A stretch of 45,306 bases of DNA from Candidatus Poribacteria bacterium (GTDB lineage: Bacteria; Poribacteria; WGA-4E; WGA-3G), in assembly GCA_012270795.1 (NCBI GenBank), contig JAAXHO010000170.1, positions 26,426-71,731 on the forward strand, read 5' to 3'. The position numbers and the translations under genes are program-made. The notes under the pieces are model-generated. The model searched no databases. It worked only from the letters and a program-made list of their open reading frames with translations, and was not told the DNA's origin. This document shows positions 35,004 through 43,900 of the stretch, in pieces; position 1 is the first letter of the stretch; each line of letters starts with the position of its first letter.

Positions 35004-35131
35004 CAAAATTTCAAACTCACCTTACTTCCGTGGTGATACCCTAATCTTTCTTAAGACACAATCAAACACAACCCAATCCCATTGGAAACTCCAACAGGAC
35101 TTACACATTTCTTCTTTCTGATTGCTACATA

Positions 35132-36541
35132 CTATTCGTCAAGCGTGAAACGTAGCACACCCCGCCCCCTTGTTCCGACATAGAGCGTATTTCCATCAAC
35201 ATCAAAACTGGTAACAGGATATGGTATTTCTGACGTGACTTGCAGCCATGTGTCTGCCCCCTCCTTCAGTTGATACACTTTTCGCTTTGCTGTGCCGTAC
35301 ACCGTTGTGCCATCCTCAGCAAACCTACCTATTACAAGCGGCGTTCCTTCTACATCGGTGAGTATGTGCCAGTCAGTGCCATTATCTGATCGGGCAACAC
35401 CTTTGTCTGTTGCTACATAGACACTTTGCCCAACGAAAGTAATAGCATTAAAACGTTCAACAGAAAACGGAAGATTTGCAGTGACATCGGTCCATCGATC
35501 TCCTTCATCAAACGACAGCATGAGGTGTCCATCGCCTCTGCCTACGTAAACAGTATCTCCTGATACTGCAAATCTGAAATCTTTGGAATTGAGGACATCA
35601 GGATTAGATTCCTTACGAGCCATTTTATCCATATTCGTTATCCCTGTGTCGTACCAATTCAGAGTTCCAATCCTCCATCTGAAAAGTCTGTTTTTGTATT
35701 TCATGTAGTAACTTGTGGCTGTAACAGCAAATTCTTCAGGAAGTGGTTGACGGAGAATTCCACTGTAATCAATCTCAATAATCAGAGACTCTTTTGTTAC
35801 GTTTTTAAGAGACTCTTTTGTTACGTTTTTAAAGGAAGGCATTCCCGGAATACTTGTGAAACTATTGTCCTCAGAAGATACGCGGAAAAACTGATGTATC
35901 CCATTATTATTGTCCCTTGCATAGAGCTTTCCATCAGATTTCACAATACGTGTGTGATAACCAGTATCAATAGGAACACGTACCCACGTTTCACCTCCGT
36001 CATTTGAACGGGCAAGTTCACTCTCTGTGTTAGCATAGAGGATATCGTTAGTAGCACTTAAATGCTTGACATTCACATTTACAAGTCCTGTATTAAATTG
36101 ATGCCATGACTTGCCCCCATCAGTAGAACGCTGAATTCCTTGTGTTCCACCTCTATAGAAAGTGTTTGCATTCAACCATGCTGCATTAGAAGCTTGAAGA
36201 CCTGTATCCTTACAGTCACCAATAGTCAAGTTTGCATTCAACCATGCTGCATTAGAAGCATCTGCCGCATTATCAGCATTATCTAGGCGTGTCCAACTTT
36301 CACCTGCATCGCTTGAATAATAATCTCCTTTATTCGTCATCGCTATTACCTTTTCCCCAGATGCGGTTAGCCTGGACGTTGTATTTACTTGTAACATGGT
36401 TTTCCCATCTTTGCCAACCACAAAATAAGGGGGCATATCAACCGTAAATGTGTTTTCTTTCAAAGTGTCATCTTGTTTCGGAGTAATAGAAACCCACGAC
36501 TCACCGAGATCAGTTGAACGATAAAGAAGAACAGGATTCAA
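35132..36541 (-). CDS. BNR/Asp-box beta-propeller, downstream half of an interrupted gene
   Basis: 469 residues from TTG 36541, but no good ribosome-binding site precedes that codon. The frame is open without interruption from the TAA at 36601-36599 onward (VDKDSISWIELTNSSKAQL), so the coding sequence is in phase with the sigma-factor gene above and the two halves look like one gene. The content is Asp-box repeats (RSTDGGKSW, RSNDGGETW, SFDEGDRW), typical of sortilin-like or photosynthesis-assembly-like beta-propellers. Two in-frame repeats of DNA lie inside: 24 bases at 35795-35842 and a copy of ASNAAWLNAN 66 bases apart. It ends at RGVLRFTLDE. Function as a sensor or adapter domain is inferred. 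Confidence 0.75.
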   Translation of the reverse strand: MNPVLLYRSTDLGESWVSITPKQDDTLKENTFTVDMPPYFVVGKDGKTMLQVNTTSRLTASGEKVIAMTNKGDYYSSDAGESWTRLDNADNAADASNAAWLNANLTIGDCKDTGLQASNAAWLNANTFYRGGTQGIQRSTDGGKSWHQFNTGLVNVNVKHLSATNDILYANTESELARSNDGGETWVRVPIDTGYHTRIVKSDGKLYARDNNNGIHQFFRVSSEDNSFTSIPGMPSFKNVTKESLKNVTKESLIIEIDYSGILRQPLPEEFAVTATSYYMKYKNRLFRWRIGTLNWYDTGITNMDKMARKESNPDVLNSKDFRFAVSGDTVYVGRGDGHLMLSFDEGDRWTDVTANLPFSVERFNAITFVGQSVYVATDKGVARSDNGTDWHILTDVEGTPLVIGRFAEDGTTVYGTAKRKVYQLKEGADTWLQVTSEIPYPVTSFDVDGNTLYVGTRGRGVLRFTLDE

Positions 36542-36598
36542 CAGTTGAGCCTTTGATGAATTGGTTAATTCTATCCAACTAATGCTATCTTTATCTAC

Positions 36599-38245
36599 TT
36601 ATACTTCTACTGGTTTTACTTCACGTTTTGCTGCATTGATCTTCTTTGCTGAGACGTATAACCTGTTGTTTGAGGCTGTTAATTCAAAAATTACGTCAAG
36701 TGTTTTCCCCGACTTATCCCCTTGACTGATCGGGAGATGTTCCCATTTTTCATCATTAAGACGAAAGAGTCCTTCATCAGTACCGACAAAGACAGTGTTC
36801 TCAACTGCAGCGATTTCACGGATTTCTCTGTCTGTCAAACCTTCGGGCAGCGGTGTCCACGATTTACCTGCATCAACCGTACGGAATACACCGTTAGTAT
36901 GCACAAGGTAGATAGTCATATCGCTTTGTGCCCCTGGAATTCCATCTGTTATTACCATATCAACAAGTGGTCCTTCTATAGATTCACAAAGCACTTTCCA
37001 TGTTTCTCCTCTATCAACTTTCCATGTTTCTCCTCTATCAGTTGAAACCAATATCTCATTTATGGTCGCAAGGTAAAGCGTATCTTGACGTTCTACCACG
37101 GGCCACCACTTTGTCTTTACAGCTAGTGAAGCATGTGACGGACCTTCCATATTGTTTATGAGTTTCCACGCTGTTCCATCATCGGTGAGTCGGTATAGAC
37201 CTTGCCGTGTGCCAGCGTACACGTCCCCACGCGTTGTTGTGAAGAGACCGGACACTGCACCACCTACCGGTCCTTTTGTTTGGACCCATTCCGATTTTAC
37301 CTTTAATACCTCAGTTTCATCTGCATGTGCTGCAGCGAATAGTGGATCATCAGGTTTCTGCCCTATCCCATCGCTCTCACCTGATAAATCCGCATGCCCG
37401 TTCTGATTTCTAACTTCAGGTTTTGCGGGAGAATCAATAACAAGCTGTGCTTCCGAGATTTCAATTGTCCGTTCTGATTGTGCATTTAAGTTGAACGGCT
37501 TTTGGAAATCTTTAAGCCGTTGTGTGCCAAGTCCCATCAGCAATAGCACTAAAACGACAGAGGCAGCAGACATTGCTAATGGTACGAGCGGTTTACTGCT
37601 TGAAGGTACCACCGGATTGAGACGTGAAATTTCTTTCATAATGTTCTCTGTAAATTGTGTTGGCAGTTGGAAACTGCTAAGATTTTCTTTAATCATTGCT
37701 TCCTCTTTCTTAAGTCGGTTACGGGCGCGGCTGAGACGACTCCTAATAGTATTTGAGGATACACCGAGGAACTCGCTAATAGATTCACACGTCATTTCTC
37801 CAAGATAGTGGAGCGTCATTACTGTTCGTTCACTTTCTGGCAATTTTTTGAGTAAATCTCTCACCAGTTCACGCCGAATTGCATCGGCATCCGCTTCGCG
37901 CCGTTCCTCTATGTATCGTGTATAAGCCACTTTGTCCACCTCTTTGTTATCAACAGTTTCTAAGGATTGCATCGGCAGTCGTTTCTTTCGGAGCCATTCA
38001 TAGCACAGCCGTGTAGCAATAACATAGAGCCATCCAGAAAACAGGTTGTGGTTTTTCAAAGTGCCGAGTTTCTGGTACGCTCTCAGAAATGCGTCCTGTG
38101 TAATGTCCTGCGCGATATGAAAATCACCAATTTTCTGCCATGCCAGCGCGTGTACGCCCTTTTGATATTTTTTTACTAAGGCGGTGAACGCTGATTGGTC
38201 ACCGTCTAATGTGCGTTGAATTAGTTCAGCATCCTTCTTTTTCAT
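36599..38245 (-). CDS. ECF sigma factor fused to membrane helix and BNR propeller
   Basis: I chose ATG 38245, with GGAGG at seven bases, over an upstream in-frame codon. The 548-residue product begins with sigma region 2 (FTALVKKYQKGVHALAWQ, IAQDITQDAFLRAYQKL), then region 4 (LPESERTVMTLHYLGEMTCE, SNTIRSRLSRARNRL). A linker and a membrane helix (PLAMSAASVVLVLLLMGLG) follow near residue 230. The outer part carries BNR/Asp-box propeller repeats (STDRGETW and others) up to a TAA at 36601. Coding continues beyond this stop in phase as the 35132-36541 frame. A sigma factor tethered to an extracytoplasmic sensor could act without a separate anti-sigma. Whether the stop is real is the main doubt. 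Confidence 0.87.
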   Translation of the reverse strand: MKKKDAELIQRTLDGDQSAFTALVKKYQKGVHALAWQKIGDFHIAQDITQDAFLRAYQKLGTLKNHNLFSGWLYVIATRLCYEWLRKKRLPMQSLETVDNKEVDKVAYTRYIEERREADADAIRRELVRDLLKKLPESERTVMTLHYLGEMTCESISEFLGVSSNTIRSRLSRARNRLKKEEAMIKENLSSFQLPTQFTENIMKEISRLNPVVPSSSKPLVPLAMSAASVVLVLLLMGLGTQRLKDFQKPFNLNAQSERTIEISEAQLVIDSPAKPEVRNQNGHADLSGESDGIGQKPDDPLFAAAHADETEVLKVKSEWVQTKGPVGGAVSGLFTTTRGDVYAGTRQGLYRLTDDGTAWKLINNMEGPSHASLAVKTKWWPVVERQDTLYLATINEILVSTDRGETWKVDRGETWKVLCESIEGPLVDMVITDGIPGAQSDMTIYLVHTNGVFRTVDAGKSWTPLPEGLTDREIREIAAVENTVFVGTDEGLFRLNDEKWEHLPISQGDKSGKTLDVIFELTASNNRLYVSAKKINAAKREVKPVEV

Positions 38246-38290
38246 AGGAATCCTCCGGAGTTTTAGCATCCCTTGATTAATTAGACGCAC

Positions 38291-38603
38291 CTTAGATCAG
38301 AAAATGTTGCATTATTTTATGAAAAACCAGAAATTCTGTAAAATATAAATAGAAACCAAAAGCCTGTGAACTGACAGCATTTGATATTCTGCAAACACCG
38401 ATTTTCATACAAAATAACACTTAGTGCCAACTATGGTGAATTATTGAAATAATTCACCATAAATGTCTACAAAACCCTATGGATTGAAGTTTTTTTATCA
38501 GTGTTGGTAACCTATTATACGAAATAACGTTATTATTAGTAAATAACAGAATTCCATAAGTATTTTAACTTGGAATACTGTGAAATAAAACGGTCTTAGG
38601 CAA
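38291..38603. other. AT-rich region before HU, no gene
   Basis: About 310 bases without an open frame of note. A 14-bp perfect inverted repeat with a two-base loop (TATGGTGAATTATT and its inverse) is at 38432-38461. Half of it recurs at 10439-10452 in an LRR gene. Confidence 0.5.
38432..38461. repeat. Short perfect inverted repeat
   Basis: TATGGTGAATTATT (38432-38445) and AATAATTCACCATA (38448-38461). The same 14 bases encode part of the C-terminal tail of the LRR gene at 10432. Confidence 0.7.
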
Positions 38604-38644
38604 TTCAAGTGCGTCTTGACAACGCTTGAATTATGTAGTATTAA
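38604..38644 (+). promoter_or_regulatory. Promoter P1 for HU with overlapping inverted repeat
   Basis: TTGACA 38616-38621 and TATTAA 38639-38644, spacer 17. An inverted repeat, TTCAAG (38604-38609) and CTTGAA (38625-38630), flanks and overlaps the minus-35 box, so a repressor could bind there. Confidence 0.5.
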
Positions 38645-38677
38645 TATTAACAGAAACTATATTACGTTAATTTCATC

Positions 38678-38705
38678 TTGACATACTTTATATAGTTAAG
38701 ATAAT
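38678..38705 (+). promoter_or_regulatory. Promoter P2 for HU
   Basis: TTGACA 38678-38683 and GATAAT 38700-38705, spacer 16. It leaves a leader of about 125 bases before the ATG at 38839. Confidence 0.55.
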
Positions 38706-38838
38706 CAGACGTTGGATAGTTCTATCAAATTTTTACTTCAGTCGCATGCAAAAGTTTACTCATAGCGGTTCCAATCCTACCTTATGAGTTTTGCTCAACT
38801 GGATATATATATACTATTTATCAAAAGGAAATTGTATC

Positions 38839-39123
38839 ATGGCAAAGAAATTGATGAAAGCAGACATCATTGACAGCGTCGCTAAGAAAGCTGATCTCAG
38901 CAAGAAAGATGCGGGTGCTGCTGTTGAAGCGTTTACCACAACAGTCCAAGACGCTTTGAAGAAAGGTAATTCCATAGGTCTCATCGGTTTTGGGTCGTTT
39001 GAAGTCAGAACCCGAGCTGCTCGTGAAGGTCGCAATCCCCAAACCGGCGAACCCCTTAAAATTCCTAAGAAAAAGGTCCCAGCATTTAAAGCAGGAAAGA
39101 AACTTAGAGACGCTGTCTCCTAA
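38839..39123 (+). CDS. HU/IHF family DNA-binding protein
   Basis: 94 residues, the usual HU size. ATG 38839 follows AAAAGGAA; upstream in-frame codons lack a site. MKADIIDSVAKKADLSKKDA is the dimerisation helix, and IGFGSFEVRTRAAREGRNPQTG leads to the DNA-binding arm with the conserved NP of the arm tip. It ends in KKVPAFKAGKKLRDAV. HU bends DNA and shapes the nucleoid. The gene is monocistronic, with two promoter candidates and a strong terminator. Confidence 0.93.
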   Translation: MAKKLMKADIIDSVAKKADLSKKDAGAAVEAFTTTVQDALKKGNSIGLIGFGSFEVRTRAAREGRNPQTGEPLKIPKKKVPAFKAGKKLRDAVS

Positions 39124-39145
39124 ACTGAACAGTTCGACTGACATC

Positions 39146-39203
39146 AGAAAAAGTCGTGGATCAACCCATTCTATGTACAGGTTGTCCCACGACTTTTTCT
39201 TTT
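39146..39203 (+). terminator. Rho-independent terminator after HU
   Basis: AGAAAAAGTCGTGG (39146-39159) pairs with CCACGACTTTTTCT (39187-39200), with an inner CAACC/GGTTG pair, and runs into TTT. The A-rich left arm makes it bidirectional. A second stem (ACACCCC / GGGGTGC) is at about 39226-39258, serving the converging gene. Confidence 0.8.
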
Positions 39204-39279
39204 ACACACCCGAATAGGAGGCGGGACACCCCTATCAGACCTAAAAAGGCGGGGTGCTTTTCTTATCGTAATGACGAAT

Positions 39280-40254
39280 TTATTGGAAAGAAACACCTAA
39301 TTTGACACTGCGTTCAGGATGGTTGTCCATCTCAATGTAAGCCTCGACTGAGTCTTCAAACGGAACAACCGGGTCAACAATGTCTTCACAGTCAAACCTG
39401 CCATCTGCAAGCCATTGCCAGCAAGTATTTCGGATACGTGTGAAGTTCCAACGGGGATGGTCACGATTCGGGTCACTGTTGGCGCGGGCAAAAATAAGAT
39501 TTGGGATGTTCATGTGTGCGACTGCACCAAGGTCTAATCCACCTTTGCACTCTTTTGCCCAACCTGCGACGACCACTGTGGCTTCAAATGCAACACTGCG
39601 AATCGCATCGTCAAGTGCTTTGTAATTTGCACTTGTTTCCATGGCAACATCAAGACCTAAGCCGCCGCTGACTTCATGCAGCACTTCACCGACATTGCAG
39701 GCGGTTGGGTCTAAAACGAGAGCCGCACCCGTTTTTTCAGCGACGACGCGGCGTTTTTCTATGGGGTCAACACATGCAATGAAATCTGCCCCAGCTTCTT
39801 TTGCGAACTGCTGTGTCATCAAGCCAATTGCTCCCAAACCAAAAACTGCAACGCGGTCTCCGACACGCACTTGCCCATCACGGATAGAGGATAAGGCGAA
39901 GTGGGCGGGATCATAACAAACCGCCTCTTTCCATGTCATCCGGTCTGGCATTTTGAGCAGACGCGCAGCTTTCCATGTATGTGTCTCTTTGAGATGTCCG
40001 TGTGATGCAACGCGCTCCCCGATTTCAAACCCTTCAACATTGCCCCCTATTTCAATGATTTTCCCAACGCACATGTTCCCAAGTCCGTGTGGAAAACCTG
40101 CACCTCGAAAACCATAGTACAGTGTCATTTCGGTGCCACGTTTGGGGGCACCGAATTCTATTTGGACACGGACGCTGTCAGCAGGAACAGGTCCATCTTC
40201 GTATTCTCTTAGGATGGGTTGCCGTGGGGCAATCGCTACTAATTCTTTCGGCAT
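39280..40254 (-). CDS. Zinc-type alcohol dehydrogenase-like oxidoreductase
   Basis: 324 residues from ATG 40254, which follows AAAGGAG; nine codons further upstream are not needed. The MDR pattern is seen: VGKIIEIGGNVEGFEIGERVASHG in the GroES part, the Rossmann GLGAIGLMTQQFAKEAGA with CVDP near residue 180, and a C-terminal VVPFEDSVEAY. The catalytic zinc ligands of the usual Cys-His-Glu pattern are not obvious in the N-terminal domain, so it may not be a canonical zinc enzyme. The likely role is oxidation of a polyol or sugar alcohol with NAD(P). The GH32 gene lies 63 bases upstream on the same strand, so cotranscription is likely. Confidence 0.83.
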   Translation of the reverse strand: MPKELVAIAPRQPILREYEDGPVPADSVRVQIEFGAPKRGTEMTLYYGFRGAGFPHGLGNMCVGKIIEIGGNVEGFEIGERVASHGHLKETHTWKAARLLKMPDRMTWKEAVCYDPAHFALSSIRDGQVRVGDRVAVFGLGAIGLMTQQFAKEAGADFIACVDPIEKRRVVAEKTGAALVLDPTACNVGEVLHEVSGGLGLDVAMETSANYKALDDAIRSVAFEATVVVAGWAKECKGGLDLGAVAHMNIPNLIFARANSDPNRDHPRWNFTRIRNTCWQWLADGRFDCEDIVDPVVPFEDSVEAYIEMDNHPERSVKLGVSFQ

Positions 40255-40317
40255 TTTTTCTCCTTTGATAATAATTCGCAAATCATCGGGGTTGAAACCC
40301 CTCTCACACGAGGCACA

Positions 40318-41871
40318 TTATGTATAGATGTTTTTCATCTGCCACGCATCTAACGATACGAGTTGACTATCTTGCCCCTGAGACCGTAATGATACACCAA
40401 TGCTATCTTCTCTGTCAGGATAAACACGCATAGCAACACATTGCCGCCCATTTGCGAAGACTTCAACGACACTTTTATCAACGAACACTCGCAATTTCAG
40501 GGTTTCGTCTCCCATAATCGGGACGGATCCTGTTTCGGGAGCACGTGAACGCACATCGGGGGCAACAGATGAATAGGATGAATCAATCGTGAGGAGACTA
40601 TCGCGCACATTTCTGCCTGTGAGGTTGCGCAAACCACGTTCCCTGAAGAAAGCAATACGTGTGAACTCCTCTTTATTCGGAGAACGAAATACGTTGAGTT
40701 CAAACATAGGCGCGCCTTTGACATCAACTTCAAGCTCAAGTTCCATCGCGTTCCCCTTTATGCCATCTAATACAATTTCCTCGTTTGCTGTGAGGGGCAT
40801 TGCATTCACATGCTGATGATCATATCGCAACGATTCAATGTCACCTGCTGGTTCAACACCGATTTCATCTCTTGAGACAAGTGTGAGACGGCGCGGTAAA
40901 GTCATAATCTGATTCCAGCCTTTCGTCGGTTTTGCAGGGTTCATGTTGTATATAACGATGAGCCCACCTTCACCATCAGGGGTAGCAGAAGGGGCATGGA
41001 CACCCGCGGGGGACGCTGCACCGAAATTGTTCTTTGCACCTGCAGTCACAACGAACTTGTCGCGAGCTTTGTCGTAATCTCCGAGCAGGTATTGCCCGCC
41101 GCTCATGTGACTGAAAAAGAGGAGCATGTGTCTATCACCGATCGGCCAAAAATAGGGACACGCACCATCATCCCCAACGAGTGTGTATTGGTCATCTTCA
41201 ACAAAGGGATGCAGGTAGCCCCAGTTTGCCAAGTCTGCGGAACGGAGCAAGAAGTTAGCGCGAACAGGTTTGCCACCAGGACCGTGTGGTAATGTTCCAC
41301 CGGAGAGTGAATAATACATGTCATCTTTTTTCCAGATACACGGGTCAAAAACACGATAAACCGGAGTTGTTCCATCAGCGTGCCTTGATGGAATAACTGC
41401 TTTGCCTGTAACTTTCTCCCAATTCAGAAGGAGTGGGTCGCTTGAGACTGCTACCATGTTGCCGACAACTGTGCCGTGATACATTGCAATGACGCGGTCT
41501 TCTTCTACGAGTGTTGAGCCTGAGAAACAACAGCGTTCTGGGTTAGGATAAATTGCGTAGGGTAGGTCGCGCCAGTGGATAAGGTCATCACTGACAGCGT
41601 GTCCCCAATGCTGCCGTGTATCTTCGGGTGGATATGCTTGATAGAAAAGATGCCATCGTCCTTGCCAAAAACAGAGACCATTGGGGTCGTTCAGCATGGC
41701 TTCCGGATTGATATAGTGGTATATAGGACGATGTGGATCGCCTTCGTAAGTCTTCCGATAGGCGATGAGTCGCTGCATTAAGGAGTTCGTCTTTAGTTGT
41801 TCTTCCTGTTCTTCCAACGTTTCCGCGAAGGTATAGTGCGGGACCTTTGATGTGAAGTCTTCGTTAGCCAT
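40318..41871 (-). CDS. Glycoside hydrolase family 32-like protein
   Basis: 517 residues, ATG 41871 after AGAGGAG. GH32 marks: YHYINPEAMLNDPNGLCFWQ with the nucleophile Asp in NDPNG, YQAYPP, FSGSTL, and a FDP motif (RVFDPCIWK) where RDP is usual. The acid/base motif normally written E-C-P reads GACPYFWPIGD here, so the Glu is Ala. A C-terminal beta-sandwich with VFVDKSVVEVFANGRQ completes the family layout. No signal peptide. Family enzymes split beta-fructosides (levan, inulin, sucrose). The missing Glu means this protein may have low activity, use another residue, or only bind sugar. Confidence 0.86.
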   Translation of the reverse strand: MANEDFTSKVPHYTFAETLEEQEEQLKTNSLMQRLIAYRKTYEGDPHRPIYHYINPEAMLNDPNGLCFWQGRWHLFYQAYPPEDTRQHWGHAVSDDLIHWRDLPYAIYPNPERCCFSGSTLVEEDRVIAMYHGTVVGNMVAVSSDPLLLNWEKVTGKAVIPSRHADGTTPVYRVFDPCIWKKDDMYYSLSGGTLPHGPGGKPVRANFLLRSADLANWGYLHPFVEDDQYTLVGDDGACPYFWPIGDRHMLLFFSHMSGGQYLLGDYDKARDKFVVTAGAKNNFGAASPAGVHAPSATPDGEGGLIVIYNMNPAKPTKGWNQIMTLPRRLTLVSRDEIGVEPAGDIESLRYDHQHVNAMPLTANEEIVLDGIKGNAMELELEVDVKGAPMFELNVFRSPNKEEFTRIAFFRERGLRNLTGRNVRDSLLTIDSSYSSVAPDVRSRAPETGSVPIMGDETLKLRVFVDKSVVEVFANGRQCVAMRVYPDREDSIGVSLRSQGQDSQLVSLDAWQMKNIYT

Positions 41872-41982
41872 CGTTTCTCCTCTGGGTTATGCGTATAAAA
41901 TATATGGTGTTTAAGATAGCATGGTATCTCTTATTTGTCCAGTTAATTGAAACATTTCTTCCTGATTCAGAGCTTTTTAGCA

Positions 41983-42211
41983 AGGGTGTGTAAAGTTTTG
42001 GTTACTTGTCTGAATCACAGATTTTTCGGATGGCGCGGCGTGTTTGCGGAATCACGGAAGACACGGAGAAGATACCTGCGATTAAACGTCTTGCTTAGAT
42101 GCTGGTAATCTTATGCAATAAATGCTAAATGCGGTTGTCTTTTCCGTGTATTCCGTGAATTCCGCGCCTTCCGTGATTCAGACAAAAGAGTGACAAAAAC
42201 TTTACACATCC
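41983..42211. repeat. Family C element
   Basis: The ends AGGGTGTGTAAAGTTTTG at 41983 and CAAAAACTTTACACATCC ending 42211 are inverse copies. A second inverted pair inside is GTCTGAATCAC (about 42008) and GTGATTCAGAC (about 42172). Phrases such as CGGAAGACACGGAGAAGA are shared with 32578-32760 and 27200-27679. Confidence 0.75.
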
Positions 42212-42559
42212 AAAAAAGGACGATTTTTTACAAAAAAGTTGCAATTTTTTGTAACCGAGGAGATTGAACACACGTAATGCATAGTAGTTAGAGATATTAT
42301 GTCCGTGTAACATAATAGCGTTGTGGAGAAGCAGAAAGTTACACCAACGTCAAACATATTTCTCACACCTGGGGATTTAATAATGGATAACAGAGATATG
42401 AAAACCACAATCCAAAAAGTGAACACGTCAGACATCTGTTTCTTGAGTAGGTGTTATCCGCGCGTTGGACTTGATGGGCGTGTTTTAACTATGGTTAACT
42501 CTCAGTTACCCCCCCCCCACAATTTCACATTCGTTAATATCTATTAATTACAAAGTCTT
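42212..42559. other. Region without a convincing gene
   Basis: A frame at 42383-42547 (about 54 residues, MDNRDMKTTIQKVNTSDICF...) has only a distant GGGGA and no recognisable family. It ends through a run of ten C at about 42509-42518, a place where base-count errors are likely. I leave it as uncertain. Confidence 0.3.
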
Positions 42560-42588
42560 ATCGCAAGCATTTGTGTTTGCGATTTTTT
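42560..42588 (+). terminator. Rho-independent terminator
   Basis: ATCGCAA (42560-42566) pairs with TTGCGAT (42577-42583), followed by TTTTTT. It would end a plus-strand transcript from the uncertain frame before it. Confidence 0.7.
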
Positions 42589-42682
42589 CGTGCCCGCACA
42601 CTTCGTCGCGGGCTATTGTTGTTGCATTGAGGGATACTTCAATGCTTGTCATCCGTGTTGTGTTATATGCACAATACAGTGT

Positions 42683-42762
42683 CGTAGGTCGGGTAGAGCG
42701 TAAGCGAAACCCGACACGTCCAACTCTTGTCGGGTTTCGCTTACGCTCTACCCGACCTACGA
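42683..42762. repeat. REP-like palindrome (GTAGGTCGGGTAGAGCG family)
   Basis: Two inverted arms, 42683-42717 and 42728-42762. The variant AGCGTAAGCGAAACC replaces AGCGAAGCGAAACC of the other copies, and the change is mirrored in both arms, so pairing is kept. Confidence 0.85.
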
Positions 42763-42847
42763 TATAAACCAAACGTAAGGTATATTCTTGCACGACAAAC
42801 GGACAATGTGCAGAATATGCTTGAAATTATTACAAGGAGTGAATATA

Positions 42848-43183
42848 ATGATGAAACTCAATAGAAGGTATATCCGATATTTTGTTGTCGGTATTCTCTT
42901 GGCCTCGTTGGCTTTTGGGAGTTTTGGGTTGATTCGAGGGGCCGCAACCGAGGCACCGCGTGGACTGATACCCATATCTGAACCTGAGTGCATAACAGGA
43001 CAGAACTGTGAAAAACCGAATATTATCTGTCCAAACAAAAGAATAGGCTGTCCTCAAGAGACAGACAAAATTGGTAACCACATTATTCCTGACAGAGGAC
43101 TTATCAACCCCGTAGCAACCGAACCTTGCCCGCAAGACGCATTATTAAGTTCGCAAGGGGACACACAAATAAGGAGAGATTGA
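42848..43183 (+). CDS. Small Cys-containing anchored or secreted protein
   Basis: 111 residues from ATG 42848, with AAGGAG at ten bases (a second ATG follows at once). The N-terminus has a membrane segment (YFVVGILLASLAFGSFGLI). Then come seven Cys in short pairs (ECITGQNCEKPNIICPNKRIGC), which suggests disulfides outside the cell. The C-terminus is polar (SSQGDTQIRRD). No family is recognised. The next gene begins one base after the stop, so they are an operon. Confidence 0.65.
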   Translation: MMKLNRRYIRYFVVGILLASLAFGSFGLIRGAATEAPRGLIPISEPECITGQNCEKPNIICPNKRIGCPQETDKIGNHIIPDRGLINPVATEPCPQDALLSSQGDTQIRRD

Positions 43184-43184
43184 C

Positions 43185-43880
43185 ATGACAAAGCAAGGAC
43201 AGTGGGCAATAATAGGCGGACTCGCGCTGCTTATAGTCGGTTTCATAGCATTGCAGGTCTACCTGTATGTAGATATGAAACGGTTTGAAGAGGAACTTGC
43301 CGGCCCAGAACCCAAAACAGAAACCGAACAACCCTCCGAACAGGGGCAAGTGCCAGAAGTGGATAACAGACCGCCACCGCCAGATGATGGACATGAGTAT
43401 GTGTGGCACGGGGATCACTGGGACCCAGTGGACTCAACGCATGCCACCACCCCACCACCATCTGTTGTTGAAAAGCAGGGGAAGTATGAAGGATCCCTCA
43501 CGTACCACGCAGAACTATTGGAAACACATCCATCTGAAGCTCTCGCCCTCCAATGTGAAGAGCGCGGCCACTGGTCAGCAAAATACATAAAAGGGTATGC
43601 GCCTGCAGATGACCATGTTGCACAGGAATTTGCGAAATTGGTTTATCTTAAAGTTTATTACAATCATCTCTATCGTACAACTGGGAGGATACCCATTCCT
43701 GAAGAAGAGTATCAGCAGTTGCGGGAGGATATAAGGGCTCACCGAGAGAGTTGGGATGCATACAAGCACCTGCCTCTTAGTAACCCTGGCGGGCGTGTGG
43801 GCGCATTGAATAGGTTAGGTTGGCCGCTCATTTTAAGGAACTTTATCGTGTATGACGGACCGATCAGAGTTAATGAATAA
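43185..43880 (+). CDS. Membrane-anchored protein with Pro/Glu linker, unknown
   Basis: 231 residues. ATG 43185, with AAGGAGAG before it. One N-terminal helix (AIIGGLALLIVGFIALQVYLYV) is followed by a Pro/Glu-rich linker to about residue 65. A short HEYVWHGDHWDPVD segment comes next, with several His, Trp and Asp that could bind metal, and then a helical C-terminal part (about 95-231, EEEYQQLREDIRAHRESW). I have a memory of the WHGDHWD phrase in other Poribacteria-like proteins, but no known function. It is the second gene of the last cluster. Confidence 0.7.
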   Translation: MTKQGQWAIIGGLALLIVGFIALQVYLYVDMKRFEEELAGPEPKTETEQPSEQGQVPEVDNRPPPPDDGHEYVWHGDHWDPVDSTHATTPPPSVVEKQGKYEGSLTYHAELLETHPSEALALQCEERGHWSAKYIKGYAPADDHVAQEFAKLVYLKVYYNHLYRTTGRIPIPEEEYQQLREDIRAHRESWDAYKHLPLSNPGGRVGALNRLGWPLILRNFIVYDGPIRVNE

Positions 43881-43900
43881 CAGGTAAAGGAGACATTATT

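Noticed and set aside
42383-42547. A 54-residue protein (MDNRDMKTT...)
   Set aside because: No good ribosome-binding site, no family match by eye, and it passes through a run of ten C.
19026-42762. A CRISPR array made of the GTAGGTCGGGT repeats
   Set aside because: The copies are kilobases apart, are each self-inverted, and have no regular spacers or cas genes.
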